Assembly (NCBI GenBank): GCA_017415145.1
Contig: JAFQJE010000007.1
Span: forward strand, 1-64,000
Direction: 5' to 3'
From: Clostridia bacterium
GTDB taxonomy: Bacteria > Bacillota > Clostridia > UBA1381 > UBA9506
DNA: 64,000 nucleotides
The position numbers and the translations under genes were made by a program. Below are positions 17,010-26,475 of the stretch, one piece after another. The notes under the pieces are model-generated. The model was not told the origin of the DNA. It ran no database searches and worked only from the letters and a program-made list of their open reading frames with translations. Positions within the stretch are counted from its first letter, which is position 1. The number at the start of each line of letters is the position of its first letter.

Positions 17010-17570
17010 TTAACTTTTGCTATCGATTTTTGACAGCAATATTTTATATATATATTCAAGTTGGGACTTGGAAAATGCATAGTCATCCCATACTACATAA
17101 TCTAAAATTGTGGCAATAAACATAAACACAAGGGGGCGAATCTCTTCAAAGGGTGCTCCTATACTCTTTGACAAGAGGTTGATATATTCTGCATATGTAT
17201 TATTCAAAGGCTCTGCGTTTTTTCTTATTCTGTCGCCAAATGTAGGGCTTGTTGCCGCCTGATAAACAAGTCTTAGAGACCGCTGTTCTATCTTTACAGC
17301 CTCCATAACACGTGAAATAAAATGTTCAAAATTGTTTATTTGTTCAGACGCTTCTGTGAAAATTCTAGCAGAAGATTTCATAAGTCCGAATTTTACGGAA
17401 TTTATAATAAAATCCTCTTTGTCCTCAAACCAGTAATAAATACTTCCCAAAGACATTCCGGTTTCCTTTGCCAAATCTCTAATAGACGTATTTTCAAGTC
17501 CATGGACCATTAAATACCTAAACGATATTTCCAATATTTCGTCAATGGATTTTTCTGTACGTTCTCGCAT
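17010..17570 (-). CDS. TetR family transcriptional regulator
   Basis: This 186-residue repressor has an N-terminal helix-turn-helix (TSIRDLAKETGMSLGSIYYWFEDKEDF, residues ~24-48) and an alpha-helical ligand-binding C-terminus with no assigned ligand. The ATG at 17570 follows AGAGG; a longer in-frame start at 17666 would run through the operator. Two palindromic operator-like sites lie directly upstream, so self-repression is likely. It is encoded between the small membrane protein and the beta-helix gene, and probably controls this locus. Confidence 0.88.
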   Translation of the reverse strand: MRERTEKSIDEILEISFRYLMVHGLENTSIRDLAKETGMSLGSIYYWFEDKEDFIINSVKFGLMKSSARIFTEASEQINNFEHFISRVMEAVKIEQRSLRLVYQAATSPTFGDRIRKNAEPLNNTYAEYINLLSKSIGAPFEEIRPLVFMFIATILDYVVWDDYAFSKSQLEYIYKILLSKIDSKS

Positions 17571-17586
17571 AAATAACCTCTTTTCT

Positions 17587-17621
17587 AAAACAATTGTTTT
17601 ATTTTTTAGAACAGTTGTTTT
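17587..17621 (-). promoter_or_regulatory. Tandem operator-like palindromes before the TetR gene
   Basis: AAAACAATTGTTTT (17587-17600) is a perfect 14-bp palindrome. AGAACAGTTGTTTT (17608-17621) is a near copy 21 bp away, two helical turns. They lie 17-50 bp before the TetR start. Confidence 0.65.
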
Positions 17622-17639
17622 AAATTCTATAAAAAAGAA

Positions 17640-17663
17640 ACGACATATACCTGATGTTGTCGT
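17640..17663 (-). terminator. Weak terminator between the small membrane protein and TetR genes
   Basis: ACGACA 17640-17645 pairs with TGTCGT 17658-17663. On the minus strand a TTCTTTTTT run follows. The stem is only 6 bp, so partial read-through is likely. Confidence 0.4.
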
Positions 17664-17713
17664 CAAAAAAAATAATAAACTGCCTTATTCTTTTTGGGTA
17701 TGTGCGATATTTT

Positions 17714-17968
17714 TTAGTCTAAGTAGTCACGTTTTAAGCGTTTTTTTCGCATTTTGCGAAATAGCGGCCCAAATATAGGAATAATCTCTAACTTCATGTA
17801 TCGATATTTTCGCTTGTAATATCTTCGTTTCTTTTCGTTATCGGTATGCTTTATTTTTGCCTTTACAGTTTTCCGATTATCAAAAAAAGGCGTAAGCACA
17901 TCTACCCAATAGCACGCAATGTACATAATTACAAATATTGCTATAGATAGTATGCCTAAACCTGTCAT
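17714..17968 (-). CDS. Small single-span membrane protein of unknown function
   Basis: This 84-residue protein has one N-terminal hydrophobic helix (LGILSIAIFVIMYIACYWV) and a highly basic cytoplasmic tail rich in KRRYYKRKYRY and RKMRKKRLKR. ATG at 17968 follows AGAAGG; a GTG at 17989 is the alternative. It is the first gene leftward of the invertible promoter segment. It would receive transcription directly if that segment flipped. It is not recognised as a known family. Confidence 0.55.
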   Translation of the reverse strand: MTGLGILSIAIFVIMYIACYWVDVLTPFFDNRKTVKAKIKHTDNEKKRRYYKRKYRYMKLEIIPIFGPLFRKMRKKRLKRDYLD

Positions 17969-17996
17969 TGTATTCGCCTTCTTTGCCACGTGATAT

Positions 17997-18290
17997 TACA
18001 TAATCGAAATTATGTAGTTAAAAAGAAGACTAAAATATTAAATTGTGCCTTTTTTTAAGGGTTAAGGGTGAGCATTCGAGAGAGTTTTCAAAAAAGGGCA
18101 TGAGTTTAAGACCAATGCGTTGTTGCTTTTTATGCATTAGTCTATTTTGCCATGCCATTTTATACTGCAAAATGACTAAAATTATATTTTTAGATAAAAA
18201 ACCTTGACATTTATCGGGGATGGATGTTATAATAACGCCGTACTTTATATGTACTATATTCAAAAATCACTACATAATTTCGATTATGTA
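17997..18290. repeat. Invertible promoter segment flanked by 22-bp perfect inverted repeats
   Basis: The left repeat 17997-18018 and right repeat 18269-18290 are exact reverse complements over 22 bp and bracket 250 bp. Each repeat is itself a dyad (TACATAAT, a four-base core CGAA or TTCG, then ATTATGTA), as expected for a tyrosine-recombinase site with an asymmetric core. The inner segment carries one clear promoter (18204-18233) and an inverted repeat 18138-18150 / 18167-18178. A tyrosine recombinase gene starts 22 bp beyond the right repeat. There is no gene in 17990-18312. Confidence 0.82.
18204..18233 (+). promoter_or_regulatory. Promoter inside the invertible segment
   Basis: TTGACA (18204-18209), an 18-bp spacer and TATAAT (18228-18233) are both perfect hexamers. 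In the sequenced orientation it points right, against the recombinase gene; inverted, it would point left into the gene at 17968. Confidence 0.8.
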
Positions 18291-18298
18291 GTTTTTTT
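18269..18298 (+). terminator. Terminator formed by the right inverted repeat
   Basis: ACTACATAAT and ATTATGTAGT form a 10-bp stem closed by a TTCG loop, then a run of seven T lies just outside the invertible segment. It should stop the segment's own promoter in the present orientation. The left repeat lacks a T-run on its outer side. Confidence 0.72.
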
Positions 18299-18312
18299 GT
18301 TTTCCGATTTAA

Positions 18313-19152
18313 TCAACAGCGCAAAAGACCCAACATTTGAATTTTTTTACGATGTATCTCCCCTGTTTCCATCGTGTAAATTCTGGTGGTGTTTACGCTT
18401 GAATGTCCCAAGATGTCAGCAAGTCTCACAATGTCTTTTTGTATTGAGTAAAAGGTTCTTGCAAACAGATGGCGAAGATTATGCGGAAAAACCTTTTCTT
18501 TTGGTACCTGTGCGACTTCGCACAGTTTTTTCATATCTGACCAGATATTTGACCTATTTAATGGACGGCCTGATTTTGTCACAAATACAGGTCCCTGTTT
18601 AATATTTCGTGACGCAGCATATTTTAAAAGTGTTTTGCATAGTGCTTTAGGTAAAAACACACGTCGTACTTTTCCCTTTGAATGGATTTGCGCCGTTTCA
18701 CTTTCCAGTGCTTCTACTGTTATACCGTGAAGCTCTGATACTCGTATACCGGTAGAGCATATCGTCTGCATTACAAGATTTAATCTTATGTTTCCCTTTT
18801 GGTTTGCTGCAGCAAGAAGTCTTGAATATTCCTTCTTTGTCAACTCTTTTTCCGTTCTTATAAAGAGTTGTTTTTGCACTTTAACAGTCTTAATGCACAA
18901 AGATTTCATCTGCAAAAAATCAAAAAAAGCATTTAAAGATGATATGGCGGCATTTGCACTTGCAATGACATAGTTTTTCTTAAGATACTCCTTATACTCA
19001 AGAACATTGGATTTTGTCAGTGTCTTGCCATTGAGCCACACAGCAAACATCCGTACATCCCGTATATACTTCTGAACTGTTGCGGCTGCTTTTTCGTTAA
19101 TTTGCAAAAATTCACGAAATTCTAAGATTTTTTCGTTTGTGATCTTCATCAT
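18313..19152 (-). CDS. Tyrosine recombinase (XerC/D-like), probable invertase
   Basis: This 279-residue site-specific recombinase has an N-terminal SAM-like core-binding domain (~1-90) and a catalytic domain. All catalytic residues are visible: Arg137 in STGIRVSE, Lys near 159-161, His224 and Arg227 in HNLRHLF, His250 in LGHSS, and the nucleophile Tyr259. The start ATG follows AAAGGAG. It is a single gene adjacent to 22-bp inverted repeats, which fits a dedicated invertase better than the housekeeping XerC/D. The right repeat also forms the end of its transcript. Confidence 0.87.
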   Translation of the reverse strand: MMKITNEKILEFREFLQINEKAAATVQKYIRDVRMFAVWLNGKTLTKSNVLEYKEYLKKNYVIASANAAISSLNAFFDFLQMKSLCIKTVKVQKQLFIRTEKELTKKEYSRLLAAANQKGNIRLNLVMQTICSTGIRVSELHGITVEALESETAQIHSKGKVRRVFLPKALCKTLLKYAASRNIKQGPVFVTKSGRPLNRSNIWSDMKKLCEVAQVPKEKVFPHNLRHLFARTFYSIQKDIVRLADILGHSSVNTTRIYTMETGEIHRKKIQMLGLLRC

Positions 19153-19175
19153 CTATCATCTCCTTTCCTATTATT

Positions 19176-19204
19176 ATTTTATCATTTCTTAAAAATATTT
19201 GTAA
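19176..19204 (-). promoter_or_regulatory. Probable promoter of the recombinase gene
   Basis: On the minus strand TTACAA (19199-19204), a 17-bp spacer and TAAAAT (19176-19181) lie 24 bp before the ATG. Confidence 0.55.
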
Positions 19205-19220
19205 TGTATAAAATAAACAA

Positions 19221-19256
19221 AAAAAGACTTGTTGCCTTGTGCAACAAGTCTTTTTT
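19221..19256 (-). terminator. Terminator of the tgt-to-tkt operon
   Basis: A stem of about 15 bp (AAAAGACTTGTTGC against GCAACAAGTCTTTT) has A and T runs on both flanks. It ends the operon whose last gene stops at 19266. Confidence 0.88.
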
Positions 19257-19265
19257 ATTTAGTCT

Positions 19266-20204
19266 TTATTTCTTTAATTTAATTGCTTCTTTTGCTTTTT
19301 TAACGATATTATCTGCAGTGAGTCCGTAGATTTCAAGGAGTTCAGCAGGCTTACCACTCTGACCGAACACATCCTGTGTACCGATTCTGAGCATTGGAAC
19401 AGGAGCAAGTTCGCATAAAACCTCTGCTACTGCACTTCCCAATCCACCGATAACATTATGTTCTTCAGCTGTAACGATAGCGCCTGTTTCTTTCGCCGCT
19501 TTTTCAATAATCTCGCGGTCGATAGGCTTGATTGTAGCCATATTTATAACACGTGCAGAAATTCCTTCTGCCTTTAATTTTTCAGAAGCTTCCATTGCTT
19601 CAGGAACGAGTAAACCTGTTGCAATAATTGTAACGTCATTACCTTCAATTAATTCTACACCTTTACCGATTTCAAACTTATATGTATCACGGTCAAAAAT
19701 TTCAGGAACAGCCAAACGACCAAAGCGGAGATATACAGGACCATCATGCTTGATTGCAGCTTCTACTGCCAGAATTGATTCTGCTTTATCTGCAGGGTTG
19801 ATAATTACCATATTGGGGATAGTACGCATAATACCAATATCCTCTAAACACTGGTGGGTTGCACCATCTTCACCAACTGAAATACCTGCATGAGTAGCAC
19901 CAATTTTTACGTTTAATTTCGGATAGCAGATACCATTTCTGATTTGTTCAAAAGCTCTGCCTGCCGCAAACATTGCAAAAGAGCTTGCAAAAACGATTTT
20001 TCCGCAGGATGCAAGGCCTGCTGCAGTAGACATCATATTGCCCTCAGCGATTCCCGTATTAAAGAATCTTTCGGGGAATTTCTTTAAAAATGTATCTGTT
20101 TTTGTAGACTTGGAAAGGTCCGCGTCCAGTACTATAATATCGTATTTTTCACCAAATTCAGCTAATGCTAAACCGTAGGCTTCTCTTGTTGCTGACTTTG
20201 CCAT
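19266..20204 (-). CDS. Transketolase, C-terminal subunit
   Basis: These 312 residues correspond to the C-terminal half of transketolase: the pyrimidine-binding domain (GIAEGNMMSTAAGLA, GEDGATHQCLEDIGIMR) and the C-terminal domain. It functions with the partner encoded directly upstream to move two-carbon ketol units in the pentose phosphate pathway, supplying ribose and erythrose phosphates. Its ATG overlaps the partner's stop by one base (TAATG), so the two are translationally coupled. Split transketolases are common in anaerobic Firmicutes and archaea. Confidence 0.92.
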   Translation of the reverse strand: MAKSATREAYGLALAEFGEKYDIIVLDADLSKSTKTDTFLKKFPERFFNTGIAEGNMMSTAAGLASCGKIVFASSFAMFAAGRAFEQIRNGICYPKLNVKIGATHAGISVGEDGATHQCLEDIGIMRTIPNMVIINPADKAESILAVEAAIKHDGPVYLRFGRLAVPEIFDRDTYKFEIGKGVELIEGNDVTIIATGLLVPEAMEASEKLKAEGISARVINMATIKPIDREIIEKAAKETGAIVTAEEHNVIGGLGSAVAEVLCELAPVPMLRIGTQDVFGQSGKPAELLEIYGLTADNIVKKAKEAIKLKK

Positions 20205-21055
20205 TATGCTCCCTCCTTGATTCTTTCGATTTCTGCATCAATTTCAGCAATTGCTGCTTCATACTGCTCATCATTAGGAGCTGAGCCGTGCCATGATGCA
20301 ACATTTTCCATAAATGATACGCCCTTACCTTTGACACTTTTTAAGATTATCATTGTGGGCTTGCCTTTTGTTTCCTTAGCCTGATTTATTGCATCAAGTA
20401 ACGCATTAAAATCGTGAGCATCGCAAACAATTACATTCCATCCGAAAGCCTCGAACTTCTTATCAATGGGAAGAGGAGACATTACTTTTGAGATGTCACC
20501 GTCAATCTGCAAACCATTAAAGTCTACAAACGCACATAAGTTGTCAAGGTTATAGTGAGCAGCATACATTGCAGCCTCCCATACCTGACCTTCCTCCAGC
20601 TCACCATCACCTAAGATTGTATAAACGCGATAGTCGCGCTTGTCAATTTTACCGGCTAATGCCATACCATTTGCCGCAGAAATGCCCTGTCCTAATGAAC
20701 CGCTTGACATATCAACACCGGGAATACCCTTCATGTCAGGATGTCCCTGTAAGTAGCTACCTGTCTTTCTGAGTGTGGCAATATCCTCTTTCGGGAAATA
20801 TCCACGTTCTGCCAAAATACCATAGAGTGCAGGAGCACAGTGTCCCTTTGACAGTACAAATCTGTCACGGTCAGGATTTTTTGCCATCTCAGGCGATGTG
20901 TTCATTACTTCACAATACAAAAGTGTTACCACATCTGCAATTGATAATGAACCGCCGGGGTGGCCGGATGCGGCTGCATGCACACCTGTAAGAACATGTT
21001 TTCTTACATTTGCCGCAGTGAGTTTTAATTCTGTAAGCTTTTTGTTATCTAACAA
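20204..21055 (-). CDS. Transketolase, N-terminal subunit
   Basis: These 283 residues correspond to the thiamine-diphosphate-binding half of transketolase. The conserved GHPGGSLSIADV segment is near residue 32, and the ThDP motif GDGELEEGQVWEAAMYA is near 145-165 (GDG...N type). It lies 17 bp downstream of the YitT gene and is coupled to the C-terminal subunit. Confidence 0.92.
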   Translation of the reverse strand: MLDNKKLTELKLTAANVRKHVLTGVHAAASGHPGGSLSIADVVTLLYCEVMNTSPEMAKNPDRDRFVLSKGHCAPALYGILAERGYFPKEDIATLRKTGSYLQGHPDMKGIPGVDMSSGSLGQGISAANGMALAGKIDKRDYRVYTILGDGELEEGQVWEAAMYAAHYNLDNLCAFVDFNGLQIDGDISKVMSPLPIDKKFEAFGWNVIVCDAHDFNALLDAINQAKETKGKPTMIILKSVKGKGVSFMENVASWHGSAPNDEQYEAAIAEIDAEIERIKEGA

Positions 21056-21072
21056 AGTTACATCCCCCTCTT

Positions 21073-21963
21073 TTACTTTAGTTTTTTATTTTTATGTTTT
21101 GTATTTTTTTGTTGTATAGGATAGTTAACAAAGCCTTCACCTTTAACCTGATGTGCCTGCGTTAAAATAATAAAGGCATCAGGGTCTTTTGACTCTGTTA
21201 TTTTTTCTAATTTCTGTAGTTCAAACTTTTTGACAATGCACATAAGCATCGTACGTTCACCCTTAGTATACATACCAACACTTTTAATGCCTGTTACGCC
21301 ACGCTCTAAATTTTTCATTATTTCTGCGGCAATTTCATCACTTTTGTCAGAAATTATATAGATCATTTTTGACACATTAAATCCGGAAATCACATAATCT
21401 AAAACACATGAATTCAGGAAAAGTGCCACAATTCCTGCAAGGAGTAATTCAGTATTTCGCAAGAATACCACACCTGACAGGATTATAATTATATCAAATA
21501 TAAAAAACCATTTGCCCAAATCTATGGCAGGTACAAATTTATTTCCTATTGAAGCTAAGATATCTGTCCCGCCTGTGGTAGCTCCCGTTAAAAATATAAA
21601 CCCAAAGCCAATACCTAAAAGCACACCACCAAACAGCGCCGACATCAGCACATTTTCGGTAAGAATCATATCTGTTGCTACTGCGTCCATAAAAAGAGAA
21701 AACGCAAAAGCTCCATATAAGGATTTTATACCAAAGCTTTTTCCTAAAAATACTGCACCAGCAAAAAATAGTGGTATATTCATCAAGAGCACCGCAACAC
21801 CAATTGGAAATCCAGTAAATTTATTTACAACGATTGCAATACCCGACACACCGCCTGAAACAACCGCATGAGGTGCTAAAAATACGCTCACGGCAATTGC
21901 CGCAATCAACGAGCCAATGGTAATAAGTGCGTAATCTTTTAACTGATTCAATATTTTTTTCAC
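21073..21963 (-). CDS. YitT family membrane protein (DUF161 + DUF2179)
   Basis: This 296-residue protein has six hydrophobic segments forming the YitT membrane domain (ATTGGTDILASIG and GVSGIAIVVNK signatures) and a C-terminal soluble DUF2179 domain of ~80 residues. The family is widespread in Firmicutes; a transport role is suspected but unproven. GTG at 21963 is chosen because AAGGAG lies seven bases upstream; an in-frame TTG at 22011 would overlap mrnC. It is part of the tgt-cysE-cysS-mrnC operon. Confidence 0.85.
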   Translation of the reverse strand: MKKILNQLKDYALITIGSLIAAIAVSVFLAPHAVVSGGVSGIAIVVNKFTGFPIGVAVLLMNIPLFFAGAVFLGKSFGIKSLYGAFAFSLFMDAVATDMILTENVLMSALFGGVLLGIGFGFIFLTGATTGGTDILASIGNKFVPAIDLGKWFFIFDIIIILSGVVFLRNTELLLAGIVALFLNSCVLDYVISGFNVSKMIYIISDKSDEIAAEIMKNLERGVTGIKSVGMYTKGERTMLMCIVKKFELQKLEKITESKDPDAFIILTQAHQVKGEGFVNYPIQQKNTKHKNKKLK

Positions 21964-21988
21964 TAAACCACTCCTTAACTTGAGTGCC

Positions 21989-22399
21989 TTAGCTAAGTGT
22001 ATCAAAAGCAAGATTTAAAATCTCAAGCAAACGCTCCTTGTTTCCTTTTAAGTAAAGGTAACCAATCAATGTCTCTAACGCTGTAGCATGGCGGTAGTCC
22101 GCCATATCTGCATTTTTTGGTACAGTGTGAATATTTGTATTTCTTCCCCGCTTGTAGATTTCAATCTCCTCATCGGTTAAATTATCCATTATACCGTGAG
22201 CGGCAGTAGCCTGTGCTTTTGCCTTGACATAGCCTACGGCAATCTTATGTAATTCATTTGCGGGGCGGTTTCCCTGAGATAAAATCTTTGTTCTAATAAA
22301 CATTTCATATACGCTGTCACCCAAAAACGCTAAGGTCAAAGGTGACAACGTGTTTATTTCGGGAATACTTTCTTTATCTAAAATTTTACTGATGTCCAT
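21989..22399 (-). CDS. mrnC: Mini-ribonuclease III
   Basis: This 136-residue RNase III catalytic domain without a dsRNA-binding domain matures 23S rRNA in Firmicutes. The signature LAFLGDSVYEMFIRT carries the catalytic Asp, and ALETLIGYLYL the catalytic Glu. It overlaps the cysS stop by one base (TAATG), the conserved cysS-mrnC arrangement of B. subtilis. Confidence 0.93.
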   Translation of the reverse strand: MDISKILDKESIPEINTLSPLTLAFLGDSVYEMFIRTKILSQGNRPANELHKIAVGYVKAKAQATAAHGIMDNLTDEEIEIYKRGRNTNIHTVPKNADMADYRHATALETLIGYLYLKGNKERLLEILNLAFDTLS

Positions 22400-23799
22400 T
22401 ACTTTATCACTCTTATTTTTACTCCCTGACGGGTGTCAGCAACTTCAATGCCCATGGAGAGCAATTCATCACGGATTTTATCTGATGTCGCCCAGTCTTT
22501 TTCGGCACGTGCTGCAGCTCTTTTTTCAATTAAAGCCTTCGCCTCATCAGATATAGTATCCTCTGTCGTGCGTGTAAATATACCGATTACATCACCGAGT
22601 TCGCGCATTAACCCCTTTGCTGCTTCAAACACTCCAAGTGCCCAGTCAGATTTTTCTTCTGAATTTATAAATTTTGCAAGGTCAAATATTGCAGCTATTG
22701 CATCTGCTGTGTTTAAATCATCGTCCATTGCAGTTTTAAACTGTTCACGGAAAGAGTCAAGCTTTTCTATAAACTCTTTTTCAGTATCTGTCAATTCTCT
22801 GTTCTTTGCCTTGGTTTCTAAAAATTCAAGGTTAGAAATACAGTTATATAGTCTGTTTAATCCTGCCTCTGATTGCGCCAGTAATTCATCCGCAAAATTG
22901 ATTACGCTTCTGTAATGAGCAGAGAGCATAAAGAAACGGATAACCTCATAGTCATACTTCTTTGCTACATCACGTACAGTAAAGAAATTGCCTAAAGATT
23001 TTGACATTTTCTGATTGTCAACATTGATGTAGCCGTTATGCATCCAGTATCTTGCAAAGGGCTTGCCTGTGCAACATTCGCTCTGTGCAATTTCGTTTTC
23101 GTGGTGAGGGAAAATTAAATCCTGACCGCCTGAATGGATATCGATTGTCTCGCCTAAGTATTTATTTACCATAGCAGAGCACTCAATATGCCAACCTGGA
23201 CGTCCTTCACCCCAGGGGCTATTCCATGCCGGTTCTCCTTCCTTCTTTGCCTTCCACAATGCAAAGTCTGAAGGGTTACGTTTTATATCTGTTACATCAA
23301 TTCTGGCACCGGCTTCTAAGTCCTCTAATGGCATTTTGGAGAGCTTGCCATATTCTGAAAACTTCTTTGTTTCAAAGTAAACGTCCCCGTTTACCTCATA
23401 TGCATAGCCTTTTTCAATTAGAGTTTCTACTGTTTTGATGATAGCATCAATATTTTCTGTTGCCTTAGGATGAATTGTTGCAGCCTTTATTCCTAACCCT
23501 TGGGCATCTGTAAAATACTCTTTAATATAGGTTTCTGCAAGTTCTTTTACAGTAATTCCCTGCTCGTTTGCATTTTTTATCATTTTATCGTCAATATCGG
23601 TAAAGTTCTGTACAAAGGTTACCTTGTAGCCGATATACTCTAAATATCTTCTCAAAGTATCAAAAATGATAAAGGGACGTGCGTTACCGATGTGAAAAAA
23701 GTTATATACGGTAGGGCCACATGAGTACATTTTTACCTCTCCGGGATTAATGGGCACAAACTCTTCCTTTGTTCTTGATAATGTATTATATATTCTCAT
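22399..23799 (-). CDS. cysS: Cysteinyl-tRNA synthetase
   Basis: This 466-residue class I synthetase charges tRNA-Cys. It shows [16 protein letters not shown] (zinc Cys plus the HIGH-type motif, residues ~27-43), the zinc/active-site WHIECSAM segment, and KMSKSLGNF near residue 265. It lies 4 bp after cysE, linking cysteine precursor synthesis with cysteine use. Confidence 0.96.
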   Translation of the reverse strand: MRIYNTLSRTKEEFVPINPGEVKMYSCGPTVYNFFHIGNARPFIIFDTLRRYLEYIGYKVTFVQNFTDIDDKMIKNANEQGITVKELAETYIKEYFTDAQGLGIKAATIHPKATENIDAIIKTVETLIEKGYAYEVNGDVYFETKKFSEYGKLSKMPLEDLEAGARIDVTDIKRNPSDFALWKAKKEGEPAWNSPWGEGRPGWHIECSAMVNKYLGETIDIHSGGQDLIFPHHENEIAQSECCTGKPFARYWMHNGYINVDNQKMSKSLGNFFTVRDVAKKYDYEVIRFFMLSAHYRSVINFADELLAQSEAGLNRLYNCISNLEFLETKAKNRELTDTEKEFIEKLDSFREQFKTAMDDDLNTADAIAAIFDLAKFINSEEKSDWALGVFEAAKGLMRELGDVIGIFTRTTEDTISDEAKALIEKRAAARAEKDWATSDKIRDELLSMGIEVADTRQGVKIRVIK

Positions 23800-23803
23800 A
23801 ATT

Positions 23804-24445
23804 TTATTCCTTTCCGTCTTGCTGTGCTAATCTTTTTTCCAGCTTTTCAAGCTTTGCTGACAATCTGCACAATTCCTGAGAAACAGGGTCGGGAATGTGC
23901 ACCTGGTCCAATTGTTCGCACACTCTTTCGTTGTTAATCTTTACAATTCTTGCAGGTACACCCACACAGGTAGAATTAGGCGGAACTTCATTTAAAACTA
24001 CTGCATTTGCCGCAATCTTTGAATTGTCGCCAACCTTAAAAGGACCTAAAACCTTAGCACCTGAACCTATCATAACATTGTTGCCTATAGTGGGATGACG
24101 CTTTCCTACGTCCTTTCCCGTACCGCCTAAGGTTACGCCCTGATAGATTGTTACGTTGTCGCCGATTTCTGTGGTTTCACCGATAACAACTCCCATACCA
24201 TGGTCAATAAAAAGCCCATGGCCGATTGTTGCTCCAGGGTGAATTTCTATGCCTGTAAAAAATCTACCACACTGAGAAATCCAGCGGGCAATACCCCGCA
24301 TCTTTACTTTATAGAAAAAATGGGAAATTCTGTACCACCATATAGCATGAAGACCCGAATATAAAAAGAAAATCTCAAAAGAATTTCTTGCCGCAGGGTC
24401 ACGCTCACGAATGGCACGGATATCCTCTCTCATTCTTTTAAACAT
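23804..24445 (-). CDS. cysE: Serine O-acetyltransferase
   Basis: This 213-residue enzyme acetylates serine with acetyl-CoA, the first step of cysteine synthesis. The left-handed beta-helix hexapeptide repeats are clear ([21 protein letters not shown], then [13 protein letters not shown], with the catalytic His-Asp pair). It lacks the long N-terminal extension of the E. coli enzyme, as is usual for Firmicutes. It lies 11 bp downstream of tgt. Confidence 0.93.
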   Translation of the reverse strand: MFKRMREDIRAIRERDPAARNSFEIFFLYSGLHAIWWYRISHFFYKVKMRGIARWISQCGRFFTGIEIHPGATIGHGLFIDHGMGVVIGETTEIGDNVTIYQGVTLGGTGKDVGKRHPTIGNNVMIGSGAKVLGPFKVGDNSKIAANAVVLNEVPPNSTCVGVPARIVKINNERVCEQLDQVHIPDPVSQELCRLSAKLEKLEKRLAQQDGKE

Positions 24446-24456
24446 AAATTACCTCA

Positions 24457-25596
<1,140 letters not shown>

Positions 25597-25612
25597 TTAC
25601 ACTTATTATAAT

Positions 25613-25641
25613 AGTATAGCATATAAAAAATGTCTTTTCAA
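25613..25641 (-). promoter_or_regulatory. Promoter of the tgt operon
   Basis: On the minus strand TTGAAA (25636-25641), a 17-bp spacer and TATACT (25613-25618) lie 32 bp before tgt. Confidence 0.7.
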
Positions 25642-25658
25642 GCATTTTCAAGCAAAAA

Positions 25659-25687
25659 AAATAAGGCGGTGTATGCCGCCTTATTTT
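25659..25687 (-). terminator. Terminator of the lipoprotein gene
   Basis: AAATAAGGCGG pairs with CCGCCTTATTT around TGTATG; on the minus strand a T-run follows. Confidence 0.85.
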
Positions 25688-26309
25688 ATTCTGCAAATAC
25701 TTCTGTTAATAAACTGAATAACTGATAGTTCTTAGCTGTTTCAATTTTCCAGTTATTACCCACTTTAGTTACTAAAATATCTATATCCTTTGTAACTCTT
25801 TCTGTAATCTGTAAATACTGATTATAAGCGTCTGCCATAACCGCAATGCTTGTATCACTCTGCTCTATTTCGTTTAAATCAAAGTAAGAAGGATGCTTTG
25901 TAACGTAATTATCAACCTTGCCCTGAACGTAGTTGTTAACCGCTTCTTCGTTCACATCTGCATGTTTTACTGTTACGTTGAATTTGACCGTTGTCTTATC
26001 TACAGCCTCCGTGGAGTTAATTATAAATGAAAATGTATTACTCAAACCTTTGAACATACTTTCTACCGACTTTTTATAATTATCTGTCTGCACATAGCCG
26101 TCAGAAATAGTTTCTGTGGAAAAGCCGATTTTGTATTCATTGTCACTTACAATACATTTTGCCATTGCATCTGTGTTAAATCCGTTCAATGCAGAAAAAT
26201 ATGTCTTTAACAACTCTTCTGCTCCCGCCGTGCTACCACCGCAGCCGGCAAATGCAAAAAGCACCGCCAAAATCATCACTATACTTAAAAGTCTTTTAGC
26301 AAAATTCAT
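25686..26309 (-). CDS. Lipoprotein of unknown function
   Basis: This 207-residue exported protein has a lipoprotein signal (hydrophobic run then lipobox FAGC at about residues 20-23). The mature part (LLKTYFSALNGFNTDAMAKCI, later DIDILVTKVGNNWKIE) resembles NTF2-like or DUF4878-type lipoproteins of clostridia, an impression only. The ATG at 26309 is preferred over two upstream in-frame starts because GGAG lies nine bases before it. It is a single gene with its own terminator. Confidence 0.7.
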   Translation of the reverse strand: MNFAKRLLSIVMILAVLFAFAGCGGSTAGAEELLKTYFSALNGFNTDAMAKCIVSDNEYKIGFSTETISDGYVQTDNYKKSVESMFKGLSNTFSFIINSTEAVDKTTVKFNVTVKHADVNEEAVNNYVQGKVDNYVTKHPSYFDLNEIEQSDTSIAVMADAYNQYLQITERVTKDIDILVTKVGNNWKIETAKNYQLFSLLTEVFAE

Positions 26310-26417
26310 ATTAAAAAACTCCATTCCTGTCACATACTATTATATATTATATACTTTACTGTAAAAAATGTCAAATGATTTGTTGAATTTTGTCACTCAA
26401 TTTTAATAAAATGCGAA

Positions 26418-26446
26418 TTGACTTTTATATTTTGCTATTGTATAAT
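26418..26446 (+). promoter_or_regulatory. Promoter of the HPr-like gene
   Basis: TTGACT (26418-26423), a 17-bp spacer and TATAAT (26441-26446) lie 30 bp before the ATG. Confidence 0.8.
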
Positions 26447-26475
26447 GGTACTTGAATAACAAAGGAGGTATAAAA

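Noticed and set aside
18030-18263. 77-residue frame inside the invertible segment
   Set aside because: No ribosome-binding site, and it runs through the promoter and inner inverted repeat; better explained as regulatory DNA.
17997-19152. Integrated mobile element
   Set aside because: The recombinase has no cargo and the inverted repeats bracket a promoter, not a gene set; inversion fits better than integration.
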